From: Paraktedonobacter sp034437695 | Lineage (GTDB): Bacteria; Chloroflexota; Ktedonobacteria; Ktedonobacterales; Ktedonobacteraceae | Assembly (NCBI GenBank): GCA_034437695.1 | Contig: DAOTTJ010000219.1 | Span: 6,275 to 70,274 of the forward strand | Direction: 5' to 3' | DNA: 64,000 nt | In this document: piece after piece, positions 16,415 to 25,192 of the stretch | How the letters are laid out: the number at the start of each line of letters is the position of its first letter | Position numbering within the stretch: the first letter of the stretch is position 1 | Notes under the pieces: generated by a model | What the model was told of the DNA's origin: nothing | Seen by the model: the letters and a program-made list of their open reading frames with translations, nothing else | Database searches by the model: none | Made by a program: the position numbers and the translations under genes

Positions 16415-19400
16415 TTAGAGTACCACAAAGTTCTCACGCAGGCTAGTCATAACTACGATCGCATGCTGGCGGGCGTTGAGACGTGGCATGTGCTCCTGGA
16501 CATACCTGGTGATGTCGTAGATACGCACCAGGGCGTCGTTCTCCGCGACACGTCCGCGCAGTGCTTCGAGAAAGTGATGAGTAAACAGGCTATGGTTAAG
16601 ATTGGGAACCTCGTAAGAGTCTTCCTCGGCTGTGCTAGAAGCCAGCACGACACGCCCCCCTTTGCTGGCGAGGCTGTTATAAACACCGGTAGTAAAGCCA
16701 GTCTGGTATTGCGAGCCGCCGCTAAAGGCCCCCGCGTGACAGGCGTCGAGTACCAGCACAACGTATTGCGCCCGCAAGGCTTGCAGTGCGCGTTCCAGCT
16801 CGGCGGAGGTAATCGCGGTGCGCTTGAGATCGGACGCGTCGGTTTCAACCGGGCAGAGATATTCGCCGGCATAGAAGCCGCCTTTGGAGCTGATCCCGTG
16901 GCCGGTAAAATAGATCAGGATGAGCGCCTCTTTGTCGGCGAGACGTGCCAGGCACTCTAATTTAGAGCTGATCGCTCCTTTCGTGGCTTCGTGGTTGAGC
17001 AGAAGCGTGACATTAGTCTTATCGAACGGTTGCAGTCTGTGCGGGTCGATCAAGGTCTCATAGACGGCGGTGGCGTCGTGGATCGAGGTGGTGAGCGATG
17101 TCAGGTGTTCATACTCATTGATGCCTACGACCAGGGCGAAGGCATTGCGCACGCGTATCGGGTCGGAGGTACTCCCTTTAGTAAAGGACTTCATCAGACT
17201 GGTCATCAACGTCCCGGCCTCAGCCACTTGCTCGGCCATACCCAGCCGTTCAAACGAGCCGATGGCGTTCGCCAGGACGCTGGTCGCCTCTGCGATATTG
17301 CCCAGCTTCGCCAGTGCTCTGGCCTGGAGGAGTTGAATGCGTGGAGGTCGATAGCCGTGGGTCGCGCCCGGCGTCTGTTGATAAAAGGTCAGGGCTTTGC
17401 CGCAGAGGTCGCGGGCCTCGGCGTAGTTCTCCTCATTGAAAGCGCGTTGAGCCAGTGCCTCCTGGATACCAGTGGTGAAAAGTCCGGCGATCAGTGGTTC
17501 CATTGAGCCTTGAATAAGTTTCTCGGCTTGCATAAAGTAGTCTTTTGCGGCCTTGCCCTGATCGAGCGCCGGGTTCGGGTGCGGGCCGGGGGTGTGGAAC
17601 CACGCCAGGTCGTACGTAGCGAAGCCCAGCTCGGTCTGCCAATCCAGTACCTTGAGTTGGTTGCGAGCGGCTTCCAGCAACTCCAACGCAACAGGATAAT
17701 TCTTCTGTTCGAGACGCAAGCGCCCGAGCAGACGCGTGGTCTGAGCTATCCCGCGCATATCCTGCATGGTGCGATAGAGGGCCAGCGCGTCTTGCAGGTC
17801 GGCCTCGGCCTCGCTCAACACATTCTGGTGTGTCCGTACCCAACCCGTTACACAGCTCTTCACCCACGCCTGCGCATGGTCGTGCTTATATGCGGCCATC
17901 AACTCGCTAAAGCGACCAGAGACCTCCAACAGTTCGTTCCAGCGTCCGGCGTAGATACAGCCAAAGCTAAACGCCCGCATGAGGATGTAGCTATCTTTGA
18001 TCAACTGATGGCTCAGGCACCAGTTGAGAGCCGAACGCAGGTCGTCGTTATAGGTCATCAGGTACTCATAGCCATTGAAGTCCCAATAGCCAGGTGCGTG
18101 TTTCAGGGCCAGGAGCGAGATAGCCTCAATCCACTCGCGCTGGTACTGATCTTGCAGTTGACGACAGTTCTCAGTAAGATAAAGCGCAACAAAACGCTTC
18201 GCCAGCGAGAGCATACTGATCTTCCCGCCCTGCACCAGGATCAAGTTTAAATCGGCAGCCAGATCGAGTGTGTCGTTTAAAGCATCTTCGTCGCAATAGA
18301 GACCCATGCTTGCCCGCAAGACCTTGTACTCAACCTTATCGGTAAACAGCGAGAGCATACACAGTGCCTTGATGCTCGCTGGCTGCACCGCCAGGATGGT
18401 GATGCTCGTCTGAAAAATCTGTTTGAGCAACAACTCTTCAGGTAAACGGCTGGTCAGGCGTTTGAGCTTGATCTTGCTGATAGTATGGCGTTTCAGTTGA
18501 CCAATCACCCAGACAATCGCCAGTGGGATGCCGCTGGTATACTCATAGAGATCGCGAACCTGCGACTCGTCCAGATCTACATCGCGATACTCGGACTCGC
18601 GTCGGATCAGATCGATAGCTGCTATCTCGTTTAAGGGCTTGAGTTTGATTGAATAGCCCAGACTGAAAGCCTCAAGCGAGGTAATCAGGAACTTGGTCGG
18701 CCTGGGCATATTGTTGATAAACTCGGTGAGCATCGGATAGCGACCGCCTTCCAACCCATCGATGATTAAGAGCGCGTGCCTTTTCTGGAGTATGGTATAG
18801 ATATGGGCAACCTGCTTCTCACGCTCGTCGCGCAAAATATTGGTCTGTTCCAGCGCCGTGGCAATCGTCGTGATACACACGGTTAAAGCGGTCTTGTCGC
18901 TATCCTCGGACGGCTGATCCAGCAGGATCTTACTGGAGATCGGTGTCCAGATAATCGTATCAAAACCCAGTTGACCCAACTGGCAAAGGGGGAGATAGGC
19001 ATGAGCAATCTCAAGGGCAAGCGAGGTCTTGACAATGCCACCGATACCAAAGATCGAAACTGCATACTCTTTACTGCTCGAAGAGAGCAATCCCTGGATC
19101 TGCTGAAATTCCTCCTGACGCCCGATGAGCTGGTTAAAGCGTCTGGACGGGACTTGCTCTATACACGACGAGGCAGCTTGATCGGGCTGCGAAACAGAGG
19201 CCGCACCCTCAGAGCGCAACGCCTCGATCGCCGCACTCAGCAGTCCGGCAAAATTGTAGGGCTGCGCGTACAGACCACTGAGCAGGTTTGTCTCGCTACC
19301 ACGCATTTGCAAAATACCGAGGATGGCATCCTCGACTGGGGCCAGCAAGAAATCGTTGATATACCAGGCCGGTTTGCCAACGTCGGAGAGGTAGCGCGGC

Positions 19401-20452
19401 AGAATCCTAAGCGCTGACCCAAAGATCAGACTTTCGCGCTGGAGAAGCTTGAGCAGGAGGCCGGTGGCGCTTAACTCGCGCAGCACGACATCCATCTGCA
19501 AGTCTGACTTGCCACCGTGCAACTTGAAGAGGATTAGCTCGCGTCCTCCAGGCGGCTTCTCGATCTGCTCGGTAATCTCCTCGATCTTCATCGTCCCGTT
19601 TTCCAGCACGTTGAGGGAACACACAGCGCCGAGCCGCTCCACTAGCACGTTATCGGTGCGCGTGGTGATCAGCAGGTCGATGTAGCGCTGCTGCACAAGC
19701 GGCTCCAACTGCGCGAGCGAAATGGCATCAAGTAGCTCGGCGTCGGCGCTCTGTGGGAGCTGACCCATCACCCAGATATGCGAGGCTATCCCCTGATTTT
19801 TACGCCTGAGCACCGCTGAGGCCAGCACGCTTAATGCAGCTTTATTATCGTCCAGCAGGGTGTGCAGTGCATCGGCGCTGTTAACGGTATACGTCAGCAT
19901 ATCTCCTATCTCCCGCCAGCTATCGAAGCGCAGGATATTGGTCAGCGGCACCGGCTTTCTGTTCCACCAGCGGTTCAACAAAAAGACATAATCGATATCG
20001 GCAGCCAGTTTAATCGCGGTATCGAGGCGATCCTCAAAGGCAATCGTAAAGCTCGGCCTGTAGGTACGCGCTACATTGCCTTTGTTCTGGCCCATAATCA
20101 GCTCGTCGTAGGGGAGGCCGTGGCGGTCCAGCCACGCCTGCGTCACGCTACGCACGGTCTCTTTGCGCGAAGTCAGCAGGTGCAAGCGAAAACCCAGTTC
20201 GCGCAACCTGAGCAGACCCGCAAGTGCGTACGGCATGACGGTCAGTTCACTGAGTACGCTGGGGTTGGCCGTTGTACGCATGACCAGTTCGTAGGGGATG
20301 CCCAGGCCAGCGGTAAAATCGTAGATAGCCATATCCTGGGGACGATAACTCTGCCCCATCTCCTTGTTGATGTGTTGTAAGTAGGTAGGGACCGAATCTG
20401 CCAGGATATCATCGATATCTATCAAAGCAACAGCAGCGGAATCGTCGCTCAT
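16415..20452 (-). CDS. HAD / SIR2-like / NB-ARC / TPR / caspase multidomain protein
   Basis: The 1345-residue protein starts at the ATG at 20452, overlapping the preceding TGA (ATGA). Domains in order: a HAD nucleotidase-like domain (8-190) with DIDDILADS (Asp12, Asp14), LLTSRKE and FEDR; a degenerate SIR2-like region (about 200-410) with YIDLLITTRTDNVLVERLG and LFKLHG but no clear GAG NAD loop; an NB-ARC STAND ATPase (about 440-780) with Walker A GIGGIVKTS and Walker B LLIIDGLE; TPR repeats (about 850-1080); and a C-terminal C14 caspase-like protease (1105-1345) with His1185 in YFTGHG and Cys1238 in LDACHAG. Walker A has Val474 in place of the invariant Gly. The likely role is a signal-activated protease in abortive defence or programmed death. 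Confidence 0.85.
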   Translation of the reverse strand: MSDDSAAVALIDIDDILADSVPTYLQHINKEMGQSYRPQDMAIYDFTAGLGIPYELVMRTTANPSVLSELTVMPYALAGLLRLRELGFRLHLLTSRKETVRSVTQAWLDRHGLPYDELIMGQNKGNVARTYRPSFTIAFEDRLDTAIKLAADIDYVFLLNRWWNRKPVPLTNILRFDSWREIGDMLTYTVNSADALHTLLDDNKAALSVLASAVLRRKNQGIASHIWVMGQLPQSADAELLDAISLAQLEPLVQQRYIDLLITTRTDNVLVERLGAVCSLNVLENGTMKIEEITEQIEKPPGGRELILFKLHGGKSDLQMDVVLRELSATGLLLKLLQRESLIFGSALRILPRYLSDVGKPAWYINDFLLAPVEDAILGILQMRGSETNLLSGLYAQPYNFAGLLSAAIEALRSEGAASVSQPDQAASSCIEQVPSRRFNQLIGRQEEFQQIQGLLSSSSKEYAVSIFGIGGIVKTSLALEIAHAYLPLCQLGQLGFDTIIWTPISSKILLDQPSEDSDKTALTVCITTIATALEQTNILRDEREKQVAHIYTILQKRHALLIIDGLEGGRYPMLTEFINNMPRPTKFLITSLEAFSLGYSIKLKPLNEIAAIDLIRRESEYRDVDLDESQVRDLYEYTSGIPLAIVWVIGQLKRHTISKIKLKRLTSRLPEELLLKQIFQTSITILAVQPASIKALCMLSLFTDKVEYKVLRASMGLYCDEDALNDTLDLAADLNLILVQGGKISMLSLAKRFVALYLTENCRQLQDQYQREWIEAISLLALKHAPGYWDFNGYEYLMTYNDDLRSALNWCLSHQLIKDSYILMRAFSFGCIYAGRWNELLEVSGRFSELMAAYKHDHAQAWVKSCVTGWVRTHQNVLSEAEADLQDALALYRTMQDMRGIAQTTRLLGRLRLEQKNYPVALELLEAARNQLKVLDWQTELGFATYDLAWFHTPGPHPNPALDQGKAAKDYFMQAEKLIQGSMEPLIAGLFTTGIQEALAQRAFNEENYAEARDLCGKALTFYQQTPGATHGYRPPRIQLLQARALAKLGNIAEATSVLANAIGSFERLGMAEQVAEAGTLMTSLMKSFTKGSTSDPIRVRNAFALVVGINEYEHLTSLTTSIHDATAVYETLIDPHRLQPFDKTNVTLLLNHEATKGAISSKLECLARLADKEALILIYFTGHGISSKGGFYAGEYLCPVETDASDLKRTAITSAELERALQALRAQYVVLVLDACHAGAFSGGSQYQTGFTTGVYNSLASKGGRVVLASSTAEEDSYEVPNLNHSLFTHHFLEALRGRVAENDALVRIYDITRYVQEHMPRLNARQHAIVVMTSLRENFVVL

Positions 20453-21501
20453 GTATTTCTGCGACCTTCTTTCTTCTGGACATGCGCATCGGTGTGTCCA
20501 CTCTGGTGTACTTCCACTTCCAGGCGCTCTTTTGAAGTCAGCGCCCAACCGGCGTCACTATACTTGGGAACCTGCGTCTCACACCAGTTGACCAGCCGTA
20601 CAGGCCGACCACGACAATAGCGAAACCACAACTGTAGTTCAAGCGCCAGGTCCAGGCACCCCTCACCGGTCAACGACCGCTGTGCATCTGCACCGAAGAT
20701 CCACAACTCTGACGCGGTATCCATCACGTTCAAGACATCCTGAAGCATATCGGATGGACTATTGTTGTGGGCAACGCGCAAAAGCAACGAGCCGAGGACG
20801 GCGTGCCGATTGACCGGGACGCGTCTGTGCTTAAAGGCAAACGCTCTGGCCCAATCCAGGTACTTGATATCCCTGGAAGCCATAGCCATATAGACAAGCG
20901 GGTATTTAGCTTCCCTGCGATACGGCGCAAGCAGGGCCTCGTTGATCTCCTGGCGCTGACTCGCCGGACTGCCCGCGATGATCTCATCTACATAGCTGTC
21001 TGCACCGATCTCGATATCGATCAGGTCGACCGTGACCAACCGCGCATAGTCCAGGCGCTGGCGCAAGGCCTCCAGGTCAAGCACGCGCACGTGGCGCTCA
21101 GGGTAGTGCTCGCGAAACAACATGACTTCGGCCAGCATCCCCTCGGTCAGCAAACGGTGTACCCGACTGTTGCGGGCGAAAATCCACAGCTCATCGCAAC
21201 TCTCAACCAGCGCCAGACAACACTTCATGACTTCGTGCTTGGTGTAAAGCGCCTGGACCGAGACATAGTATCCCAGCACACACTCCGGGTTAATCGGTGT
21301 AAAACGCAAGCCCTGGGTGGCAATACGCATGGTCTCTATTTCATAGAGATTATCACCGTCAAAACAACTATATGACTTTAATCTGCGGTTATGGTAACAT
21401 GCATTTAAAACCACGTCAAGTATGTGTAACAGCTCCGGTGAGAGAATATCTAAAGATGCGTCTTTTAAGAGATCACAGGCGCTGTTATCGAGTAATATCA
21501 T
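20449..21501 (-). CDS. duplicated nucleoside-deoxyribosyltransferase-like protein
   Basis: The 350-residue protein seems to contain two copies of a Rossmannoid domain of the nucleoside 2-deoxyribosyltransferase / DUF4406-like type. Copy 1 (about 65-143) has SCDELWIFARNS, then TEGMLAEVMLFREHYPERHV and RVLDL. Copy 2 (about 200-307) begins YPLVYMAMASRDIKYLDWA and has TASELWIFGADAQ, then TGEGCLDLALELQ and VRLVNW. Such domains bind or cleave nucleotides, or make nucleotide signals. Its ATG overlaps the stop of the Ppx gene (ATGA) and its stop overlaps the caspase gene start (ATGA). Exact function is unknown. Confidence 0.6.
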   Translation of the reverse strand: MILLDNSACDLLKDASLDILSPELLHILDVVLNACYHNRRLKSYSCFDGDNLYEIETMRIATQGLRFTPINPECVLGYYVSVQALYTKHEVMKCCLALVESCDELWIFARNSRVHRLLTEGMLAEVMLFREHYPERHVRVLDLEALRQRLDYARLVTVDLIDIEIGADSYVDEIIAGSPASQRQEINEALLAPYRREAKYPLVYMAMASRDIKYLDWARAFAFKHRRVPVNRHAVLGSLLLRVAHNNSPSDMLQDVLNVMDTASELWIFGADAQRSLTGEGCLDLALELQLWFRYCRGRPVRLVNWCETQVPKYSDAGWALTSKERLEVEVHQSGHTDAHVQKKEGRRNT

Positions 21502-22448
21502 GGTGTCCTTTGCAGGTTATCTACAATCAAGCCTTCAGAAATGCTAAAGTTTGAAGGCACAATAGTTTCAACTCCAAGTATACGCGCAGCAATAATGACG
21601 TTAAGTAGTGATTTATCAGCCCCCACCATAAAAGACGGATCAGCAGGAAAAATATGACCCCGCCCAGGCATGGGAATCTGCTTGATCTCCTGATAAAGCG
21701 TCTCAAGCTCGCTTACCTCGCTGGTCAGGTCGTGGTTGGCCGAAGGACCCGTCGCACGAACCGGCACCCCGGCTGCGCACAGAAAGTCTTTCATGCACGA
21801 CGAACCATAGACAAGCGCCGTTGGTTTCACGCTATCCTGACAGAAAGCACCGACACCCGCCTGCTCTAGCTCCTGGGCAATATAGTGAGCAAGCGCCGAA
21901 TAGTTCTCTTCGCCCGTCGCCTCGTCGGTAAAGCGCTTGAGCAGCACCGCCGTCCCAGTCCTGACCGACAATTTGTGCTCGATCCGCTCGCTCGTTCCCA
22001 CCGCGAGCTGCACGCTCCCACCACCAACCTCGATCGTCGCCACGCGCGGCAGACTTCGACAGTCGTCGGCCACCGCCCGAAAGAAGCAGTCGGCCTCTCT
22101 CTCCTTGCTCAGGATCTCGATCGAGGTACCCAGCACGTCCTCAAAGGCATACAGCACTTCGCGCTGGTTGACGGCCTCTCTAATCGCCTGCGTGGCAATC
22201 GCGACGATGCGCCCAACGCCCGCACTAGCACAGCAAGCGCGGTAGTCGCGCAGGGTCTGCAAAGTGTCAGCTAGGGCCTCCTGTCCGACGCTGCGCTCGC
22301 CACGCGCCAGATCACGTCCCAGGTTCGTAAGACTCCGTTGCCTGTCGATATACTTTAAATTGTGCCTCTCACTTACATCGAAGATCGTTAACTTCGCTCG
22401 CAAACTTCCGATATCTACTATGGCAATACGCTCTGGACTCGCAGTCAT
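21498..22448 (-). CDS. Ppx/GppA-family phosphatase
   Basis: The 316-residue actin-fold phosphatase belongs to the family that hydrolyses polyphosphate or pppGpp. Phosphate loop 1 is AIVDIGSLRAKLTIFD (the usual DIGSNS is changed to DIGSLR). The catalytic-glutamate region is LSKEREADCFFRAV, and phosphate loop 2 is IEVGGGSVQLAVG. Length equals the short catalytic core (domains I and II) without the C-terminal HD domain of exopolyphosphatases. The ATG follows AAGGAGGG. It is the first gene of a five-gene operon joined by ATGA overlaps. A link between alarmone/polyphosphate turnover and the caspase protein is inferred from that coupling only. Confidence 0.85.
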   Translation of the reverse strand: MTASPERIAIVDIGSLRAKLTIFDVSERHNLKYIDRQRSLTNLGRDLARGERSVGQEALADTLQTLRDYRACCASAGVGRIVAIATQAIREAVNQREVLYAFEDVLGTSIEILSKEREADCFFRAVADDCRSLPRVATIEVGGGSVQLAVGTSERIEHKLSVRTGTAVLLKRFTDEATGEENYSALAHYIAQELEQAGVGAFCQDSVKPTALVYGSSCMKDFLCAAGVPVRATGPSANHDLTSEVSELETLYQEIKQIPMPGRGHIFPADPSFMVGADKSLLNVIIAARILGVETIVPSNFSISEGLIVDNLQRTP

Positions 22449-22493
22449 CTTTTCCCTCCTTATAGTCGTCCGTTTGAACTGACTCCACTATTC

Positions 22494-22499
22494 ATTATA
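22494..22499 (-). promoter_or_regulatory. candidate -10 box for the Ppx-caspase operon
   Basis: TATAAT read on the minus strand, about 45 bases before the Ppx/GppA start, lies in an AT-rich stretch. No good -35 hexamer is seen at 16-18 bases. The rest of the gap up to 22837 is very AT-rich (22640-22760 especially) and holds no convincing gene. Confidence 0.4.
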
Positions 22500-22837
22500 T
22501 ATCTGACCTGAAAGTTCACAGAGTGCTTACCAGGCAGGCCCGTATCTTCTCTGCCGAGCCAGATCTCTCCCATATGCGACTCTTTGCTTATACGGAATTC
22601 AGCTTTACGTCTTTTGGTTACACAATAGAGAAAAACGGTAGAATGTGTTTTATATTTGCTTTCTCAAATATACCATATCGAAGTATTCTTTTACAAGACG
22701 AAATTCTATCGATAGTATTGAATATTATATTTTTATTTTTATTTTTATTTTGTATAGGGGGATTATCTAGTTCAGGGTTGCGCCGCCTGCTTTTTCTTCT
22801 TTGTGCCAGGGCGAAATCGCCCCACTCCCAGAGTAAA

Positions 22838-22893
22838 AAGTGCAGGAAGGTGTTATTCAGGCGCATGCACCTGAATAACACCTTCCTGCACTT
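22838..22893. terminator. long perfect hairpin (24-bp stem)
   Basis: Arms at 22838-22861 and 22870-22893 are perfect reverse complements (24 bp) around an 8-base loop. It lies ten bases after the stop of the minus-strand SnoaL-like gene and is probably its terminator. It shares the TGCAGGAAGG core with the hairpin at 35203-35234. Confidence 0.7.
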
Positions 22894-22903
22894 GAAAGAG
22901 GCT

Positions 22904-23305
22904 TTACTTTTTGAGGACCAGTTCGCGCGGCCAGGAGGGGGCGACGGGGCGCGGCTGACCAAAGAAGCCGGTGACGCAGTTGAGGCGACCCTGCGCGTCG
23001 ACTGCGCCAAAGTCGATGCCTTCGATCAGGCGTCTGCCGTCGGGGGTCAGAAAGGCCCAGGTGAAACGGACGTGGCCGTGGTGTTCGTCAACTCCGCTGG
23101 TGAGGACGAATCGATGGCCCGCGTATTTGGCGAGGAAGCCGCCGATGTGCCGGTTCAATGCCTCACGACCCGCTGCTTCACCACCTGGGTCGCTATACAC
23201 GCCGTCCTCGGTCCAGCTCTTCGCCAGGAGTTCCAGGCGCTTCTCTTCGTCGACTTCGGACCAGGCGGCGGTGTAGGCGAGGATGCTCTCTTTGGGGGCT
23301 ACCAT
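22904..23305 (-). CDS. SnoaL-like / NTF2-fold protein
   Basis: The 133-residue protein has the NTF2/SnoaL fold: an N-terminal helix KESILAYTAAWSEVDEEKR, SWTEDGVYSDPGGEAAGREA, then strands VLTSGVDEHHGHVRFTWAFL and a C-terminal VTGFFGQP. Members include polyketide cyclases (SnoaL), isomerases and limonene epoxide hydrolase types. Position near polyketide genes suggests a cyclase or isomerase, but stand-alone proteins of this family are common outside such clusters. AAAGGAGA precedes the ATG. It is followed by a 24-bp terminator hairpin. Confidence 0.78.
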   Translation of the reverse strand: MVAPKESILAYTAAWSEVDEEKRLELLAKSWTEDGVYSDPGGEAAGREALNRHIGGFLAKYAGHRFVLTSGVDEHHGHVRFTWAFLTPDGRRLIEGIDFGAVDAQGRLNCVTGFFGQPRPVAPSWPRELVLKK

Positions 23306-23342
23306 GCGTGTCTCCTTTCGCTTGTGCTCTGCTCACTCATAT

Positions 23343-24872
23343 TCAAGAATAGACGTGTATCTCTAATGGCTGGCTCTGCTCGGGCGCGTGGATCGCGCCT
23401 GTGGGCGAGGCGAGACGGTCGAGGTCGGTCAACCAGAGGGGCGTCACGGACGGTCGGTTGCTGCGTACGTCGCGGTGGTTGCGCTGAAAAATGACGCTCT
23501 TGATCAGGGCGAAGGGACCGGTCGCCATGCCTTTGAGTAGCTGCATCATGACGCGCCGGGTGACCTCTTTCTCGCCCTCCCAACCGATTAGCTCGCCCCA
23601 TTTGCCTTCCTGCTCCGGCGTCTGCGCTTCGACGACCGGGGCCTTCTCGGCTCCACGCGATCTGACAAATGAGAAAATCTTGGAGGTCACACGCCGGGTA
23701 AAGTTGCGGGCGATGCTCGGATACTGCACCATGCATTTCAGCAAAACAACCGGCACGCTGGTGCCGTAGCCGTGGATCTGTTTCTCCAGACCGGGAAAAT
23801 CGGGACGATCGACGTGGTAGACTAGCGCCCGTGGCTCGTAGACGTAGGTACCTCCGTGCATGTTGGCCTGAATAAAGACCTCGACATCCTCGGCCGCGTG
23901 GACCGGCGTGCCGGGTCCCAACGCCGGATCAAAGCCGCCGATGTGACGCAGAAAGGCCGCCGTGGTCGCCATGTTGACCGAGCCACCGAGGTTACCCATC
24001 AGGTGCTTATAGTACATGCGGCTCTCGACGATCTGCGGCGAGAAGATGCGCTTCATCTTTTCACTGTCGCCCAGACCACGAAAGTAGGTCACAAACCAGA
24101 GCTGCGCCAGGGTCTCAAAACGCATCGCACAGACTGAGCCGGTGACACAGACTACCTTCTCGGCACTGCTAAAGGCCCGTACCAGCTCGCTCAACCAGTG
24201 TTCATCCGCGACCGCGTCGTCGTCGGTAAAGGCCAGGATCTCGCCCTTTGCTTCCTGCATACCCAGGTTGCGAGCACGCGAGGCCCCCGGACGCTCGCAC
24301 TTGAGATAACGAACTCGCTCCTCCCCGGCATAGACCCGCGCCACCAGTTCCGCAGTCGCTGGACTGGTCGGCGCACTGTCGACCAGCAAGATCTCGTAAG
24401 CGGGATATTCCAGCTTGAGCAACGCGTCCAGACAGGCCTCGACGCACTCGGGATGGTCACGCGTCGGCACGATGATGCTGACAAAAGGCGCACTCAGCAA
24501 AAAGCTTTCGCGGGCCTTCAGACAGGGCGGCAGTTCGAGCGTGGGCAAACCCGCTACTCCCAGTTGCGTCGGAACCTCCAGACCGTCGTTTTGCAGGTGC
24601 TCGCCGATCCGCTCGCCGTAGCTTTTCCAGATGAGCGCTGCATAGTCTTGCGGCAAGGCCTGACCCGCGCTAAAGGGCAACTCGATCAATCCCAATGGCT
24701 GCGAATGGACGCGGATCATGCAGAAGGCTCGCCGATAGGTCGTTTTCGTTCTTGCATCAAAGGCCGATAAAACGGGCAAGGGCTGACTGACCTCTATTTC
24801 AAAAACACAGGCCGGGAGCAGCTCTGCGTTCTGATTCTGAGAAGCTACCAGCTTCGTCTTTGTCTCTGACAT
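23343..24872 (-). CDS. family 2 glycosyltransferase
   Basis: The product is 509 residues from the ATG at 24872 (GAGAGGG upstream). An open extension further upstream would run through an intergenic repeat and is rejected. Residues 1-125 are an extra N-terminal domain of unknown type. Residues 128-370 are a GT-A GT2 domain: VSIIVPTRDHPECVEACLDA, the DxD-type metal site AFTDDDAVADEHW and HAAEDVEVFIQANMHGG, with the acceptor-side Glu-Asp. A C-terminal amphipathic region (about 400-500) may contact the membrane. It probably transfers a sugar to a lipid, polysaccharide or secondary metabolite; the donor is unknown. Confidence 0.85.
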   Translation of the reverse strand: MSETKTKLVASQNQNAELLPACVFEIEVSQPLPVLSAFDARTKTTYRRAFCMIRVHSQPLGLIELPFSAGQALPQDYAALIWKSYGERIGEHLQNDGLEVPTQLGVAGLPTLELPPCLKARESFLLSAPFVSIIVPTRDHPECVEACLDALLKLEYPAYEILLVDSAPTSPATAELVARVYAGEERVRYLKCERPGASRARNLGMQEAKGEILAFTDDDAVADEHWLSELVRAFSSAEKVVCVTGSVCAMRFETLAQLWFVTYFRGLGDSEKMKRIFSPQIVESRMYYKHLMGNLGGSVNMATTAAFLRHIGGFDPALGPGTPVHAAEDVEVFIQANMHGGTYVYEPRALVYHVDRPDFPGLEKQIHGYGTSVPVVLLKCMVQYPSIARNFTRRVTSKIFSFVRSRGAEKAPVVEAQTPEQEGKWGELIGWEGEKEVTRRVMMQLLKGMATGPFALIKSVIFQRNHRDVRSNRPSVTPLWLTDLDRLASPTGAIHAPEQSQPLEIHVYS

Positions 24873-24904
24873 ACACGCCCTCTCTTTAGTATAGTAGTCG
24901 GTCC

Positions 24905-25020
24905 AACTTTGTTGGAAAGGTGCGCCGCCTGCGGCGGCGAGGGGGAGAATAGTTGGGGCGCAGCCCCAAACCCCAGGCAAAGGGCTACCGCCCTCGGCAC
25001 TCGCGCTTCACTTCATACCG
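24905..25020. repeat. modular intergenic repeat, copy B (partial)
   Basis: The segment contains a GCCGCCTGCGGCGGC palindrome, then GGGGCGCAGCCCCAAACCCC, CAAAGGGCTACCGCCCTC and CGCTTCACTTCAT, the same modules as copy A (9581-9773) but without the GTTTTGC hairpin. It fills much of the 320-base gap between divergent genes at 24872 and 25193. No gene is seen in the remainder. Confidence 0.6.
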
Positions 25021-25192
25021 AATAAGGCTATCGCTCTCTGCGCTCCCGCTCCATGCACTATTTCGTTCTCAGGATGCCAAAAGCACCTTACTGACGAATC
25101 ACCCCGACTGTAAGAGACCGGTTAGGCCAATCTCCGATCTTATAAAGGAAGCCGTCAGGAAAAGAAGTATAGAGATAAAAGGAGAAGCTCGC

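Noticed and set aside
22523..23494. Plus-strand open frame across the AT-rich gap and SnoaL-like gene
   Set aside because: It runs opposite to the SnoaL-like gene, has a biased composition, crosses the terminator hairpin, and shows no domain.
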